Source: Cytophagales bacterium (GTDB lineage Bacteria; Bacteroidota; Bacteroidia; Cytophagales; Cyclobacteriaceae). Taken from it: 64,000 nucleotides of DNA. Positions 44,898 through 54,514 of this stretch are shown one piece after another (within the stretch, counting starts at the first letter, position 1; each line of letters opens with the position of its first letter). The stretch covers positions 1,860,001 through 1,924,000 of the forward strand of contig JAWPMT010000004.1 of assembly GCA_033344775.1 (NCBI GenBank). The letters are read 5' to 3'. The position numbers and the translations under genes were made by a program. The notes beneath the pieces are model-generated. The model was not told the DNA's origin. It saw only the letters and a program-made list of their open reading frames with translations, and searched no databases.

Positions 44898-45152
44898 CTA
44901 TAATTTTTGGTTTGCATTTTTGAATTCGATCTCACTATAGTTCTGTAATCGCTGATCTGTGCTTTCCGCAGAAACACCAAACATCAGCGTAACCAGCAAG
45001 ATCAATATGGCGATGCCAATGGCAATTTTCATCCGCCAATCCTTTCTGCGTCGCTCCCGGTATTGCTCCCGGAACTGTCGAAAATTCCTATGCTGTTGAT
45101 ATTGGCCTTCCTTGAACAAGGCACGTCTTACTTTGTAATTACGTCTCGTCAT
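44898..45152 (-). CDS. small single-pass membrane protein downstream of ECF sigma factor
   Basis: 84 residues. The first 40 are strongly basic (REQYRERRRKDWR), then one membrane helix (IAIGIAILILLVTLMFGVSA) and a short outer tail. Its ATG overlaps the sigma-factor stop in an ATGA junction. The position suggests a membrane partner such as an anti-sigma factor, but no zinc or ASD motif is visible, so that role is only inference. Confidence 0.65.
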   Translation of the reverse strand: MTRRNYKVRRALFKEGQYQQHRNFRQFREQYRERRRKDWRMKIAIGIAILILLVTLMFGVSAESTDQRLQNYSEIEFKNANQKL

Positions 45153-45688
45153 GGCGGTAACATTTGCTTCATTCTTTCCAATAATCGATACAAGCGCATC
45201 TTGATCGCACTTTCTGTGAAATCCAGAATGTCTGCAATCTCCTTGAAGGTCTTTTGCTCAAAATATTTGAGCTCCAGGAGATGGACTTCCTCATCTGTCA
45301 ATAGCGAGAAAACCTGGATCAAACTCTCTATGTCCGGGCTCATCTCCACTTCCTGAAAGGAATCCCACATTTTGTCTTCTTCAATGACAAAAACAGGTTT
45401 CTGATCTCTGAAATGACGATTGAGTTCATTGGAAGCAATCCGGTACAACCAGGCAACAAATGGCCTTCCTGTCCACTGGTACTTCTTGAGGTTTAGCAGC
45501 GCTTTGTAAAACGTCTGCGAGCAAATGTCAGCCGTGAGCTGTTCGCGATCGGTACGCCGATAGATGAATCGAAAGATCTCATCATAATAGCGATTGTATA
45601 GCGGCTCGAAACCTTGAGGGTCTCGCTGAGCTTCAGCTATCCATTGCTGCTCGTCCTGATGATCAATATGTTGTTTCGCTTCCGGCAC
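45149..45688 (-). CDS. RNA polymerase ECF sigma factor
   Basis: 179 residues from a GTG at 45688. Region 2 is clear (FEPLYNRYYDEIFRFIYRRT, FYKALLNLKKYQWTGRPFVAWLYRIASNEL) and region 4 follows (LLELKYFEQKTFKEIADILDFTESAIKMRLYRLLERMK). It directs RNA polymerase to an unknown regulon. Such factors often control their own operon; the 154 bp upstream show no promoter I would call with confidence. Confidence 0.92.
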   Translation of the reverse strand: MPEAKQHIDHQDEQQWIAEAQRDPQGFEPLYNRYYDEIFRFIYRRTDREQLTADICSQTFYKALLNLKKYQWTGRPFVAWLYRIASNELNRHFRDQKPVFVIEEDKMWDSFQEVEMSPDIESLIQVFSLLTDEEVHLLELKYFEQKTFKEIADILDFTESAIKMRLYRLLERMKQMLPP

Positions 45689-45842
45689 TCGGATCTTTTT
45701 AACCCATAATCCAAAAGCATGCCGAAAGTCACAGGGAATTTGAGAAAATTTTTAATTATTCTTTAAGGGCAGAATAATGAACGAATAAATCCTGATGATA
45801 GAGAATTAATTTCCGTGAAATTCAAGTGTAAGAAAAGTTTAA

Positions 45843-47846
45843 TTATTGATCTCCATCTTGGGTTTCGGCCGCCGGCGTTTCCCTTCCTGGTCGATAGATC
45901 TCAAACTCTACCCTGCGATTGAGTGCCTGATCTTCTTCAGAGTTTTCCTCTACGATGGGCTGTGAACTTCCATAACCATCGTGCTCCACTCTATCTGGCT
46001 GAATTCCTGCAAAGAGAACAATATAATCACGGATCACTTTGGCCCGGTCCTTTGATAAAGCTAAATTGAAATCTTCGGCCCCAAAGGAATCGGTATGACC
46101 AGATATTTTCAATTTGAAATCAAGGTTGTCATATAAGAAGTTCACGATCTTGTTAAGGTCTCCGTACATACCCGGTAGCAACTCTGCTTGCCCGACTTCA
46201 AATTCAATGGACTCAAATTTTACTCTGGCTGCCAAAGGCTCTGTAACTCGATCAAGTGTCATTGGTCCATCCAGGAAAAAAGCTTCTTCTATCCTGAAAA
46301 AATCATCTCCCTGGATTACCAACAGGTAGTTCCGTTGATCAATTAGATTAAATTCAAAAGTTCCGTCTGCTTGTAAAAACCGGGGAGCCACTTCTATCCC
46401 CTCATCCATGTCAATAATCGTTACAATTCCCCGGAAGGGAGTACCTGTAATTGAATCGGTCAACGAGCCTCTGAAACGGGTTGTCGCCAAAGGCTGAGCC
46501 TCCATCGGAAGCGGAAAAGAGTACAAGTCTTGTTTATTCAAGTCCCGTGTAGCCGATCTGGCGTAAAACAAATTGGTCGAATATTTATCGATAGTAAAAT
46601 AGAACTCACTGCCTTTCCCATTCACCAAAGGACCAATATTATGGGGTTCGGACCAATCTCCGTTTACATTGTGCGATTTAAAAATGTCATATTCTCCAAA
46701 ACTGTAGAGCTGTCCATTCGAGGTGAAATAGAGCACATCAAAGACCGGATGATAAAAAGGACTGACATCATTATTCCGGGTATTGATCACCGGCCCCAGG
46801 TTTTTGGCAGGCGCCCAGGCGTCACCTTCCTTATAGGTATAGTAGATATCGGCTAAGCCAAATCCTCCTAATCGGTCGGAGGCAAAATACAACGTATCGC
46901 CCGTGTGACTTAATGCGGGATGTGAATCCCAACCTACGCTATTGACGTTGATGCCGAGGTTTTGAACCTGACCCCAGGTACTGTCCGCTTGCATTTCGGA
47001 CATGAACAAATCACAATCACCGATACAATTCTGACAATTGCAACGAGAAAAGAAAAGGGTTTTACCGTCTCGACTCAATACAGCACTTCCTTCATTATAA
47101 TAGGAATTGATCGCCTTCAAGGGTTTTGCTTCCGACCAATAACCCAAATCATCAAGCGTACTCATGAATAAATCCTCGTTCTCCTTTCTATTGATAGAGA
47201 ATTCAAGGTTGTTTCGTTTGGAAGTGAAAATCAGCTTATCGTTATCGAAGCTAAGGGTAGGTCCGTAATCCGCCTTACTGCTATTGACCAATGTTCCCAT
47301 ATTGAGCAATACCCCTCTCGGTGGCCGCAAGGTATCAATCAATTTACGATGCTCCACCAGCTCGTAATAGTATTCGATGGGTACGTATTGTTCAGCCTCC
47401 TTATTGTTCAGTGAGTCGTAGTAAATCTCAATTTCTCGTATATCGATTCCTTGGTGGTGATGTCGAAGGACAAGTCGGTACAAGGAACGTGCCTCTTCAT
47501 AATCCCCGAAAAGTTCGGTGAGTTTGGCAAGCCGCCAAATCATTCGGGTGTCTTTGTAGAAATTCCGAACCCCAAAATTCCCTACATAATCCTTTAGCGC
47601 TACGAACAATTCTTCCCAGCGCTTTTCTTGCTCCAGCTTTCTGATTCGATTGAGTTTTCCTTCGTCGTAATAGTTCGCTATCTTGTTGATGTTTTCAAAT
47701 TGATAAATGTTCAGGACGACATCTGAGGGCAACGAGTCCACTGGCACGACGGCTCTATTCCTCCTTCGTGATTGGGCATCACTCCACAGCACCATGAGTA
47801 AACAACCCAAAAGCAACCAACACCTTATGGAAACGCACCTGTTCAT
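45843..47846 (-). CDS. PorE-like outer-membrane protein with PD40 repeats and OmpA domain
   Basis: 667 residues from the ATG at 47846; a TTG at 47867 is rejected because the signal peptide (RCWLLLGCLLMVLWSDAQS) starts after it. A helical TPR-like part (residues 30-160), then PD40/WD40-like blades (YGPTLSFDNDKLIFTS, SAVLSRDGKTLFFSR, HPALSHTGDTLYFASDR), a carboxypeptidase-regulatory-like domain (FRGSLTDSITGTPFRGIV) and a C-terminal OmpA peptidoglycan-binding domain (ISGHTDSFGAEDFNLALSKD). This order matches PorE of the type IX secretion system, though OmpA/PD40 paralogues are common. It diverges from lon-porQ. Confidence 0.8.
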   Translation of the reverse strand: MNRCVSIRCWLLLGCLLMVLWSDAQSRRRNRAVVPVDSLPSDVVLNIYQFENINKIANYYDEGKLNRIRKLEQEKRWEELFVALKDYVGNFGVRNFYKDTRMIWRLAKLTELFGDYEEARSLYRLVLRHHHQGIDIREIEIYYDSLNNKEAEQYVPIEYYYELVEHRKLIDTLRPPRGVLLNMGTLVNSSKADYGPTLSFDNDKLIFTSKRNNLEFSINRKENEDLFMSTLDDLGYWSEAKPLKAINSYYNEGSAVLSRDGKTLFFSRCNCQNCIGDCDLFMSEMQADSTWGQVQNLGINVNSVGWDSHPALSHTGDTLYFASDRLGGFGLADIYYTYKEGDAWAPAKNLGPVINTRNNDVSPFYHPVFDVLYFTSNGQLYSFGEYDIFKSHNVNGDWSEPHNIGPLVNGKGSEFYFTIDKYSTNLFYARSATRDLNKQDLYSFPLPMEAQPLATTRFRGSLTDSITGTPFRGIVTIIDMDEGIEVAPRFLQADGTFEFNLIDQRNYLLVIQGDDFFRIEEAFFLDGPMTLDRVTEPLAARVKFESIEFEVGQAELLPGMYGDLNKIVNFLYDNLDFKLKISGHTDSFGAEDFNLALSKDRAKVIRDYIVLFAGIQPDRVEHDGYGSSQPIVEENSEEDQALNRRVEFEIYRPGRETPAAETQDGDQ

Positions 47847-48001
47847 ATCCGACGAAAAGTCAGTCAAAGTTGCATTTTAATTAAAGATAATACTAAATAC
47901 GGACTAAGTTTTAATTTGGCATACCTCTTGAACCCTTAATAACTGCATTCAAAAAAGGCATGTATTTATAAAACACCTGCCAATTTGACATATTGTCTTA
48001 T

Positions 48002-50476
48002 ATGAACGAAAAAAGAGACTTTCAAATCTTGTTCCCCGAATTTCTTGATGAAGAAACGGATGAATTGATCCAGATCATCAGCCCTGAGGATGGGGAAGAG
48101 ATTTCTGACGATAGTATACCACAGCCACTGCCCATACTTCCAATTAGAAATACGGTTCTTTTTCCTGGGGTGATGATCCCTATCACTGTTGGTAGACAAA
48201 AGTCCACGAAATTGGTCAAGAAGGCTTACAAAGGTGACCGCATCATCGGTGTAGTGGCTCAAAAAAACATCAAAATAGAAGATCCGACGTTTTCGGACTT
48301 GTATCAGGTAGGTACAGTCGCCAAAATCATCAAGATGTTGGTGCTGCCAGATGGCAATACGACGATCATCATCCAAGGGCAAAAACGCTTTTCATTGATT
48401 CAGTCAGTTCAAGAAGAGCCTTATATCACTGCTGAGTTCAAATTACTACAGGAAGGCACATTGGATGGAGACGAAGAGGAAATCATTGCGATCCAGCAAT
48501 CCTTGAAGGAAGCGGCCAACAAGATCATGAAGCTCAATCCGGAGATTCCGAAAGAAGCTCAATCTACACTGGACAACATAGATAACACAGCTTTCCTGAC
48601 GCATTTCCTGAGTTCCAATGTCAATGCGGAAGTGCATGAAAAGCAAGGGCTGCTGGAAATAGACGACCCCCAAACCCGGGCAGAAAAGCTACTAAAATTC
48701 ATGTTGAAGGATATCCAGATGCTACAATTGAAGCAGGAGATCCAACACAAGGTACACACAGATATAGACCAGCAGCAACGGGACTACTTTTTGCGTCAGC
48801 AAATGAAAGTGTTGCAAGATGAACTGGGCCAGGAAGGTCCGGATCAGGAATTAAATACCTTGAAGCAAAGAGCACAGGAAAAAGATTGGCCCGAAGAAGT
48901 GGCTGTACATTTCAAAAAAGAGCTGGACAAAATTGCACGCATGAACCCTTCGGCAGCGGAATATCCCGTAGCCATGAGTTATGCCGAGTTATTGGTAGAC
49001 CTGCCCTGGAGTGAAGTCACGGAGGACAATTTCGATCTGAAAAACGCATCAGAGGTACTGGATAAAGAACATTACGGTCTCGACAAAGTGAAAGACCGAA
49101 TCCTGGAATATCTGGCAGTTCGAAAACTAAAAAATGACCTGAAAGGGCCCATCCTTTGTTTATATGGCCCTCCCGGCGTAGGGAAAACCTCGCTTGGAAA
49201 GTCAATCGCTGAAGCACTCGGAAGGCAATATGTGAGGATGTCGCTGGGTGGCGTTCACGATGAAGCGGAGATCCGAGGGCACCGAAAAACATACATTGGC
49301 GCAATGCCCGGCAAAGTGATCCAGAACATCAAACGTGCCAAATCTTCCAACCCGGTTTTCATTCTGGATGAGATCGATAAGGTAAGTTCTGATTTCAGAG
49401 GTGATCCTTCCTCCGCTTTATTAGAAGTACTGGACCCAGAACAGAATACAGCTTTCAAGGACAATTATGTAGAGGTGGACTATGACCTCTCAAAAGTCCT
49501 GTTCATTGCGACGGCCAATTCACTAGATACTATCCAACCGGCACTTCGCGACCGGATGGAAATTGTAGAGATCAATGGCTATACACAGGAGGAGAAAGTT
49601 GAGATTGCGAAAAAACACTTGATCCCTAAACAAAGAGAAGAGCACGGCCTGAAGGAGGATGATATCTCCTTCGATCAGAAAGCGGTGCAGAAAGTGATCA
49701 ATGATTACACCCGTGAATCTGGTGTTCGAAACCTGGAAAGGAAAATTGCCGCACTATGCAGAAATGTGGCCAAATCCATCGCCATGGAAGAAAAGACCAG
49801 TTCTAAGATCTCTGAGAAGTCAGTCCGTAAAATTCTGGGGCCCGAGGTTTTCGATAAAGAATTTTATGAAAACAATTCCTTCGCTGGTGTGGCCACTGGG
49901 CTGGCCTGGACCTCTGTAGGAGGAGAAATTTTATTCATAGAAGTAAGCCTCAGCCGAGGAAAAGGTAAACTAACTTTAAGTGGACAGCTAGGGGATGTGA
50001 TGAAAGAATCTGCTATTACGGCTTTGTCCTTCCTCAAATCCAATGTTGACTTGCTTGGACTCGATTATCGTGTATTCGATCATTACGACATCCATGTGCA
50101 TGTTCCTGCCGGGGCAGTTCCTAAAGATGGCCCTTCGGCCGGGATTACCATGCTCACAGCTTTGGCATCTGCATTTACGCAACGGAAGATCAAAAGCAAA
50201 CTGGCCATGACAGGCGAGATCACGCTTCGTGGTAAAGTATTGCCTGTGGGGGGAATAAAGGAAAAAATCCTGGCCGCAAAACGAGCAGGTATCAAGGAGA
50301 TCATTCTTTGCGAAAAGAATCAGAAAGATTTCGAAGAAATTACGGCAAGCTACGTTAAAGGATTGGACATCCACTTTGTTCAGGATGTAAGCGAAGTATT
50401 GAACATCGCGCTTATGGATGAAAAGGTGGCTAATCCAGTAGAATTCGTAATACCAGATGAAGCCGTAAAATCTTGA
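48002..50476 (+). CDS. lon: ATP-dependent Lon protease
   Basis: 824 residues from the ATG at 48002; a TTG three codons earlier is less likely. The N-terminal substrate domain contains [19 protein letters not shown]. The AAA+ module has [20 protein letters not shown] (Walker A) and [18 protein letters not shown] (Walker B). The C-terminal protease has [11 protein letters not shown] with the catalytic Ser and [14 protein letters not shown] with the catalytic Lys. The protein is complete. Its stop overlaps the porQ start, and the gene leads an operon with porQ and probably hslU. Confidence 0.97.
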   Translation: MNEKRDFQILFPEFLDEETDELIQIISPEDGEEISDDSIPQPLPILPIRNTVLFPGVMIPITVGRQKSTKLVKKAYKGDRIIGVVAQKNIKIEDPTFSDLYQVGTVAKIIKMLVLPDGNTTIIIQGQKRFSLIQSVQEEPYITAEFKLLQEGTLDGDEEEIIAIQQSLKEAANKIMKLNPEIPKEAQSTLDNIDNTAFLTHFLSSNVNAEVHEKQGLLEIDDPQTRAEKLLKFMLKDIQMLQLKQEIQHKVHTDIDQQQRDYFLRQQMKVLQDELGQEGPDQELNTLKQRAQEKDWPEEVAVHFKKELDKIARMNPSAAEYPVAMSYAELLVDLPWSEVTEDNFDLKNASEVLDKEHYGLDKVKDRILEYLAVRKLKNDLKGPILCLYGPPGVGKTSLGKSIAEALGRQYVRMSLGGVHDEAEIRGHRKTYIGAMPGKVIQNIKRAKSSNPVFILDEIDKVSSDFRGDPSSALLEVLDPEQNTAFKDNYVEVDYDLSKVLFIATANSLDTIQPALRDRMEIVEINGYTQEEKVEIAKKHLIPKQREEHGLKEDDISFDQKAVQKVINDYTRESGVRNLERKIAALCRNVAKSIAMEEKTSSKISEKSVRKILGPEVFDKEFYENNSFAGVATGLAWTSVGGEILFIEVSLSRGKGKLTLSGQLGDVMKESAITALSFLKSNVDLLGLDYRVFDHYDIHVHVPAGAVPKDGPSAGITMLTALASAFTQRKIKSKLAMTGEITLRGKVLPVGGIKEKILAAKRAGIKEIILCEKNQKDFEEITASYVKGLDIHFVQDVSEVLNIALMDEKVANPVEFVIPDEAVKS

Positions 50477-51474
50477 AATTCCTAATCACCACATTATTAC
50501 TATGTCTTCACATTTCGCTGGCCATGGCTCAGGTGTCCGGTGAAAACTCCTTTGGTGTCTTGCAATTGCCCTCGGGCGCCAGGTCCGCGGCTTTAGGCGG
50601 GGTAGTTCCTGCATTACCGGGAGACATCACTTTGGTTGCAGACAATCCAGCACTGTTGGATTCTGTAAAAACCGGCGATTTTGCTTTTGCCTATGCTCCT
50701 TTCTTCGGAGGAATCAATTACCTCAATGTGACCGGGGCATTCGAAGTGGGAAAAGCCGGACGTTTAGCTGTCGGCATTGCATATGTAGACTATGGTGATT
50801 TTACTGAGCGTGACCTGATCGGGACGGAATTAGGGACATTTACACCACGCGATTTGATGCTCCGAGTGAGTAAAAGTCACCGCATCGGCCCATTTGTACT
50901 AGGAGCCAGTCTCAAATACGCCAATGCCTCTATTGCAGGCTACTCCTCCAATGCGATCATGGCAGATCTGGGTGGGTTTTACCAAAAACCCGGTTCTCAA
51001 TTGACCTTTGGAATGGTGTTGAAAAATTTAGGAACCTCATTTAGCAACTTTGCCAACATCGATCCGGAGTTACCGCTGGATGTCCACATGGGCATCAGCT
51101 TCAAACCCGAGCACATGCCAGCAAGATTTTCTCTATCCGCCTACAATTTTGTCGATTCGGATCTGGCTTATTTTGGAAAGACCATCGACAGTGAGGAAAA
51201 CCCCGCCGTATTTCAGGAAGTCTTCCGGCACATCAATTTGGGAATGGAATTGCTGATTGGAAAATCATTCAATTTTCTAATCGGCTACAATCATTTAAGA
51301 AATCAAGAACTAAGATTGGCTCAGGGAGGATTTGGAGCTGGCTTCTCATGGGGCTTCATGGCAAGAATTAAGAAATTGGACATTAGGTTTTCAAGAGCGA
51401 CCTATCATGCCGCCGGAGGAATGAGCACCTTCAGTGTTCAGGGAAACCTAAGCCGCATAAAGAAATTATTTTAA
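50473..51474 (+). CDS. porQ: type IX secretion system protein PorQ
   Basis: 333 residues with a signal peptide (FLITTLLLCLHISLAMAQ) and a beta-rich body of the PorV/FadL-like barrel type. GVLQLPSGARSAALGGVVPAL at the mature N terminus and VADNPALLDS are typical of PorQ. The start is a TTG at 50473 inside a TTGA overlap with lon; the first ATG falls at the signal cleavage site. PorQ belongs to the PorU-PorV-PorQ-PorZ attachment complex at the outer membrane, which fits the giant PKD protein as a potential cargo. Confidence 0.78.
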   Translation: MKFLITTLLLCLHISLAMAQVSGENSFGVLQLPSGARSAALGGVVPALPGDITLVADNPALLDSVKTGDFAFAYAPFFGGINYLNVTGAFEVGKAGRLAVGIAYVDYGDFTERDLIGTELGTFTPRDLMLRVSKSHRIGPFVLGASLKYANASIAGYSSNAIMADLGGFYQKPGSQLTFGMVLKNLGTSFSNFANIDPELPLDVHMGISFKPEHMPARFSLSAYNFVDSDLAYFGKTIDSEENPAVFQEVFRHINLGMELLIGKSFNFLIGYNHLRNQELRLAQGGFGAGFSWGFMARIKKLDIRFSRATYHAAGGMSTFSVQGNLSRIKKLF

Positions 51475-51481
51475 CCAAAAT

Positions 51482-52858
51482 ATGGAAGACATTAACCTTA
51501 CTCCAACCCAGATTGTTGGAGAGCTTGACAAATACATTATTGGACAAAAGGACGCCAAGAAGAATGTAGCCATTGCCTTAAGAAACAGATGGCGTCGCAT
51601 GAATGTCAAAGAGGACATCAAAAAAGAAATTGTTCCGAATAATATTCTTTTGATCGGCTCTACGGGGGTTGGTAAAACTGAGATCGCCCGAAGACTGGCC
51701 AAGATCGCCCAGGCACCTTTCACCAAAGTAGAGGCTTCAAAATTTACGGAAGTGGGGTACGTAGGTCGGGATGTTGAAAGCATGGTTCGTGACCTGGTCG
51801 AGCAAGCGGTGAATATGGTGAAGCTGGCCAAAAAGGAAGAAGTGGAAGAAAAAGCTTCAGAGATTGTGGAGTCAATCATTTTGGATGCCCTGATCCCTCC
51901 TTTGAAAGCGACCACCAATACGCATTCATTAGGTGAAGATTCTCCAACAGAGGAAAAAGAACTCAACGAGAAGACCCGCGAACGATTCAGAGAAAAGGTG
52001 AAGAATGGGGAACTGGATGATCGTAAAATTGATATCGATGTGCAGGCACCCAATGGATCAGGAGTTGGCATGATTGGCGGCGGTATGATGGACGAGGCTT
52101 CCATGATCAACTTGCAGGAGATGATCGGCAATATGATGCCCAAGAAGAGCAAGAAGAGAAAGGTCACGATCGCGGAAGCCAGAAAACTCTTGATGGATGA
52201 GGAAACTGCCAAACTCATCGATATGGATGAGGTGAAGGATGAGGCCATCAAAAGAGCAGCCAATACAGGAATAGTCTTTATCGACGAAGTGGACAAAATC
52301 GCTGGCGGTAGAAATGGTAAGAGTGGCCCAGATGTAAGCCGCGAAGGAGTACAAAGAGACTTACTTCCGATTGTAGAAGGCAGTGCCGTTAATACGAAAT
52401 ATGGCATCATCAATACGGATCATATTTTATTCATCGCAGCCGGAGCGTTTCACTTCTCCAAGCCTTCTGATTTGATCCCGGAACTTCAGGGTCGATTCCC
52501 AATTCGCGTAGAGTTGGAGAATCTGACCAAAGAAGACTTCCTTCGAATCTTGAAAGAGCCTAAAAACTCATTGACCAAACAATACACTGCCTTGCTTGGT
52601 GCTGAAGAAGTGAAATTGACTTATCAGGATGATGCTTTGGAAGAGATCGCAGAAATCGCATTTCAAATCAATGAGGAAGTAGAGAATATTGGTGCAAGAA
52701 GATTACATACGGTCATGAGTAAACTCCTCAATGATATCCTGTTTGAAATTCCCGATACGATCAGTGCTAATTCCCATGTTCTGGTCGACAAAGATCTGGT
52801 TGTTTCCAAGCTAGACGGCCTGGTGAAAGACAAGGACTTAAGTCAGTATATTTTGTAA
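51482..52858 (+). CDS. hslU: HslU, ATPase subunit of the HslUV protease
   Basis: 458 residues, full length. LTPTQIVGELDKYIIGQKDAKK at the N terminus, GSTGVGKTEIARRLAKIA (Walker A), the pore motif TEVGYVGRDVESMVRDL, IVFIDEVDKIAGG (Walker B) and the C-terminal GARRLHTVMSKLL sensor region are present. An I domain of about 120 residues separates the Walker motifs. It unfolds substrates for HslV, whose gene is not in this window. It starts 7 nt after porQ. Confidence 0.96.
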   Translation: MEDINLTPTQIVGELDKYIIGQKDAKKNVAIALRNRWRRMNVKEDIKKEIVPNNILLIGSTGVGKTEIARRLAKIAQAPFTKVEASKFTEVGYVGRDVESMVRDLVEQAVNMVKLAKKEEVEEKASEIVESIILDALIPPLKATTNTHSLGEDSPTEEKELNEKTRERFREKVKNGELDDRKIDIDVQAPNGSGVGMIGGGMMDEASMINLQEMIGNMMPKKSKKRKVTIAEARKLLMDEETAKLIDMDEVKDEAIKRAANTGIVFIDEVDKIAGGRNGKSGPDVSREGVQRDLLPIVEGSAVNTKYGIINTDHILFIAAGAFHFSKPSDLIPELQGRFPIRVELENLTKEDFLRILKEPKNSLTKQYTALLGAEEVKLTYQDDALEEIAEIAFQINEEVENIGARRLHTVMSKLLNDILFEIPDTISANSHVLVDKDLVVSKLDGLVKDKDLSQYIL

Positions 52859-52895
52859 ATCTGGAATAAAGGCTTTTATAAATTTTATCGAGTTA

Positions 52896-52945
52896 GAAAA
52901 TCAATTTCAAATACCCCGACCCTAAAGGGTGAGAAATTGATTTTC
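52896..52945. terminator. nested inverted repeat between convergent hslU and hipA
   Basis: GAAAATCAATTTC (52896-52908) and GAAATTGATTTTC (52933-52945) form a perfect 13-bp stem. Inside the loop ACCCT-AA-AGGGT (52919-52930) forms a second hairpin. The arrangement is symmetric and could stop transcripts from both sides; the stem's T-rich arms substitute for a separate T tract. Confidence 0.55.
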
Positions 52946-52975
52946 TTCTTAAGGGAATTGAGTCAAGAAGAAAGT

Positions 52976-54020
52976 TTATATATCAGTCAACATCGCCTCC
53001 AACTTCTTACCAATCGTCTTTCTAGAATCAGAGCCCACCTCTGCCTGTTCTGCAAAAGGCAACCATTGATTTACGACTTCTGCAACCTGATCAATGATCT
53101 CATTCGCCTTCTTGATTTGAAACTTCTTTGCTATGATCATTTCGATTATGGGCAATCACATTGAAACATGCCAATCGAAAGAGCTTTTCAACTTCTCGAA
53201 TATCCGGATCAAGGGCTAGCATGCCCCGAAACAAATTCTCATAATCCAGGCTTGAATTACGATGGTCAGCATTTAATAAACCACTTGCCGTATGCATGTG
53301 CCTTCGTTCGGTACCTACCCGATCAAAACGCTTCACTCCAAAATAGGCCTTGTTGGTCTTTCCTCGAAAGAGACGAGTTTCTGGCATGTCAATTCCAGCA
53401 ACCTCCGCCATGAGCGCATAGGCGTACTCAATGTTACCGATATCAATCTGATCCATATTGGAAGCAAACTTGATCATCCAAGGCTCTTCATGCTCCTTTA
53501 AGTGCTTTCCAGTTGGTGAAAGTGTATCCGTCTTTCTATCGTAATTGAGCAGCACTTTTGGCCGTGCGCCTGCGGAACTGCCTCCTAGCTCCAGCAATTG
53601 ATCAATCACTTCTTGCGCTTCGCCTCCTAACACTTCTTTCGTCGCTTGATCAAGTTCATCAAGATCCAATACGCTCGAGCTATCTCCCAAATCATGAAAC
53701 TCAGGTTCATAAATGAAGGCACCCATGCCCTTTGAACCCACGTATGCCAATCGGTCCAGAGGTGTCAATTGTTGGTGAGGAATTCCTTTCGACATTACCC
53801 CTCGATCCAGTATTAAACGTCCCGATCCATCTGGGAGTGAATCATTGAATACACCAGGCAGCCCTTCAAATAATGGTTGTTTCCCCACATGAACTCCAGC
53901 CTGCAACGGCAAATAGAATGGCGAAATACTTAACCCTCGTTCAATGAACGAAGGATAGTATTCAAACAGGATTTTCCCTTGATGTAAGGCCAATCTCCCT
54001 ACAGGTATCTCTAGAGACAT
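52976..54020 (-). pseudogene. hipA: HipA-like kinase with internal deletion and frameshift
   Basis: The ATG at 54020 opens a normal HipA N-terminal domain and kinase N lobe: PLFEGLPGVFNDSLPDGSGR, LGGSSAGARPKVLL (P-loop) and EPWMIKFAS. The catalytic loop NVIAHNRNDHSKE is also present. The reading then runs into VSNQEGE and a TGA at 53100. A shifted frame from about 53128 continues IKKANEIIDQVAEVVNQW and FAEQAEVGSDSRKTIGKKLE to a TAA at 52976, which is the ordinary HipA C-terminal helix. The roughly 90 residues normally between these, with the second metal-binding Asp (SPAYDL-type motif), are missing. A functional kinase is unlikely. Confidence 0.75.
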
Positions 54021-54077
54021 TTTCACCTGGATCAATCAATGGATTCCAACTCCATCTTAAGGCTTTATGATTTCATC

Positions 54078-54323
54078 TTAGGTCGCAGGCAATTCATCTT
54101 GTGGCTGGAACAATTGATCAAAATCGTTGAGTCGCCCCAATACCATCGCGATTTTCAAAAGCGACTCCAGGGATATTTGACTCGTACGCTCAAACCGTTT
54201 GAGGCTTCCAAGTGATACGCCGGATTTATTGGCCAACTGCTGCTGGGACAGCTTTTTCACCTTTCTGAGCTGACGAATCTTGTCGGAAAGATCTTCGCTA
54301 ACCTCATTTTGGAGCTTTAGCAT
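54078..54323 (-). CDS. hipB: HipB-like HTH antitoxin/repressor
   Basis: 81 residues from the ATG at 54323 (a TTG at 54344 would extend into the operator). A Cro/CI-type helix-turn-helix: DKIRQLRKVKKLSQQQLANKSGVSLGSLKRFE, spread over residues 15-46, then a short C-terminal arm. It precedes hipA by 57 nt. In HipBA pairs HipB neutralises HipA and represses the operon. Since hipA is broken, hipB may survive only as a DNA-binding protein. A perfect palindrome sits just before its start. Confidence 0.85.
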   Translation of the reverse strand: MLKLQNEVSEDLSDKIRQLRKVKKLSQQQLANKSGVSLGSLKRFERTSQISLESLLKIAMVLGRLNDFDQLFQPQDELPAT

Positions 54324-54327
54324 GTTA

Positions 54328-54341
54328 GTTAATATATTAAC
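54328..54341. promoter_or_regulatory. candidate HipB operator, perfect 14-bp palindrome
   Basis: GTTAATATATTAAC reads identically on both strands and lies 4 nt upstream of the hipB start codon, where an autorepressor would block initiation. A second, imperfect palindrome lies at 54356-54369. Confidence 0.5.
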
Positions 54342-54355
54342 CAATCAAATAATGT

Positions 54356-54369
54356 AGTTTAGTTAAACT
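54356..54369. promoter_or_regulatory. second candidate HipB operator
   Basis: AGTTTAGTTAAACT is a near-palindrome (12 of 14 positions) centred 28 bp from the first site, compatible with cooperative binding of two dimers. Confidence 0.35.
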
Positions 54370-54514
54370 TCCGGTCACTGCAAGCAGGCTTGCAATGCAG
54401 CCTAATTGGAAATTCTACTTAACTACCTTATTTGAGATCGCTTTATTTCCTTCGCGATGACGATGCATTTTCCTTAACTTAAAGACACTGCATTTAATAG
54501 CATAAATGTTCTCT

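Noticed and set aside
44898-45152. Naming the small membrane protein an anti-sigma factor
   Set aside because: Position fits, but no recognised anti-sigma motif is present, so only a descriptive call is given.
53128-54020. hipA read as an intact short gene
   Set aside because: The last residues after the catalytic loop are out of frame, and the true C-terminal helix follows in the shifted frame.
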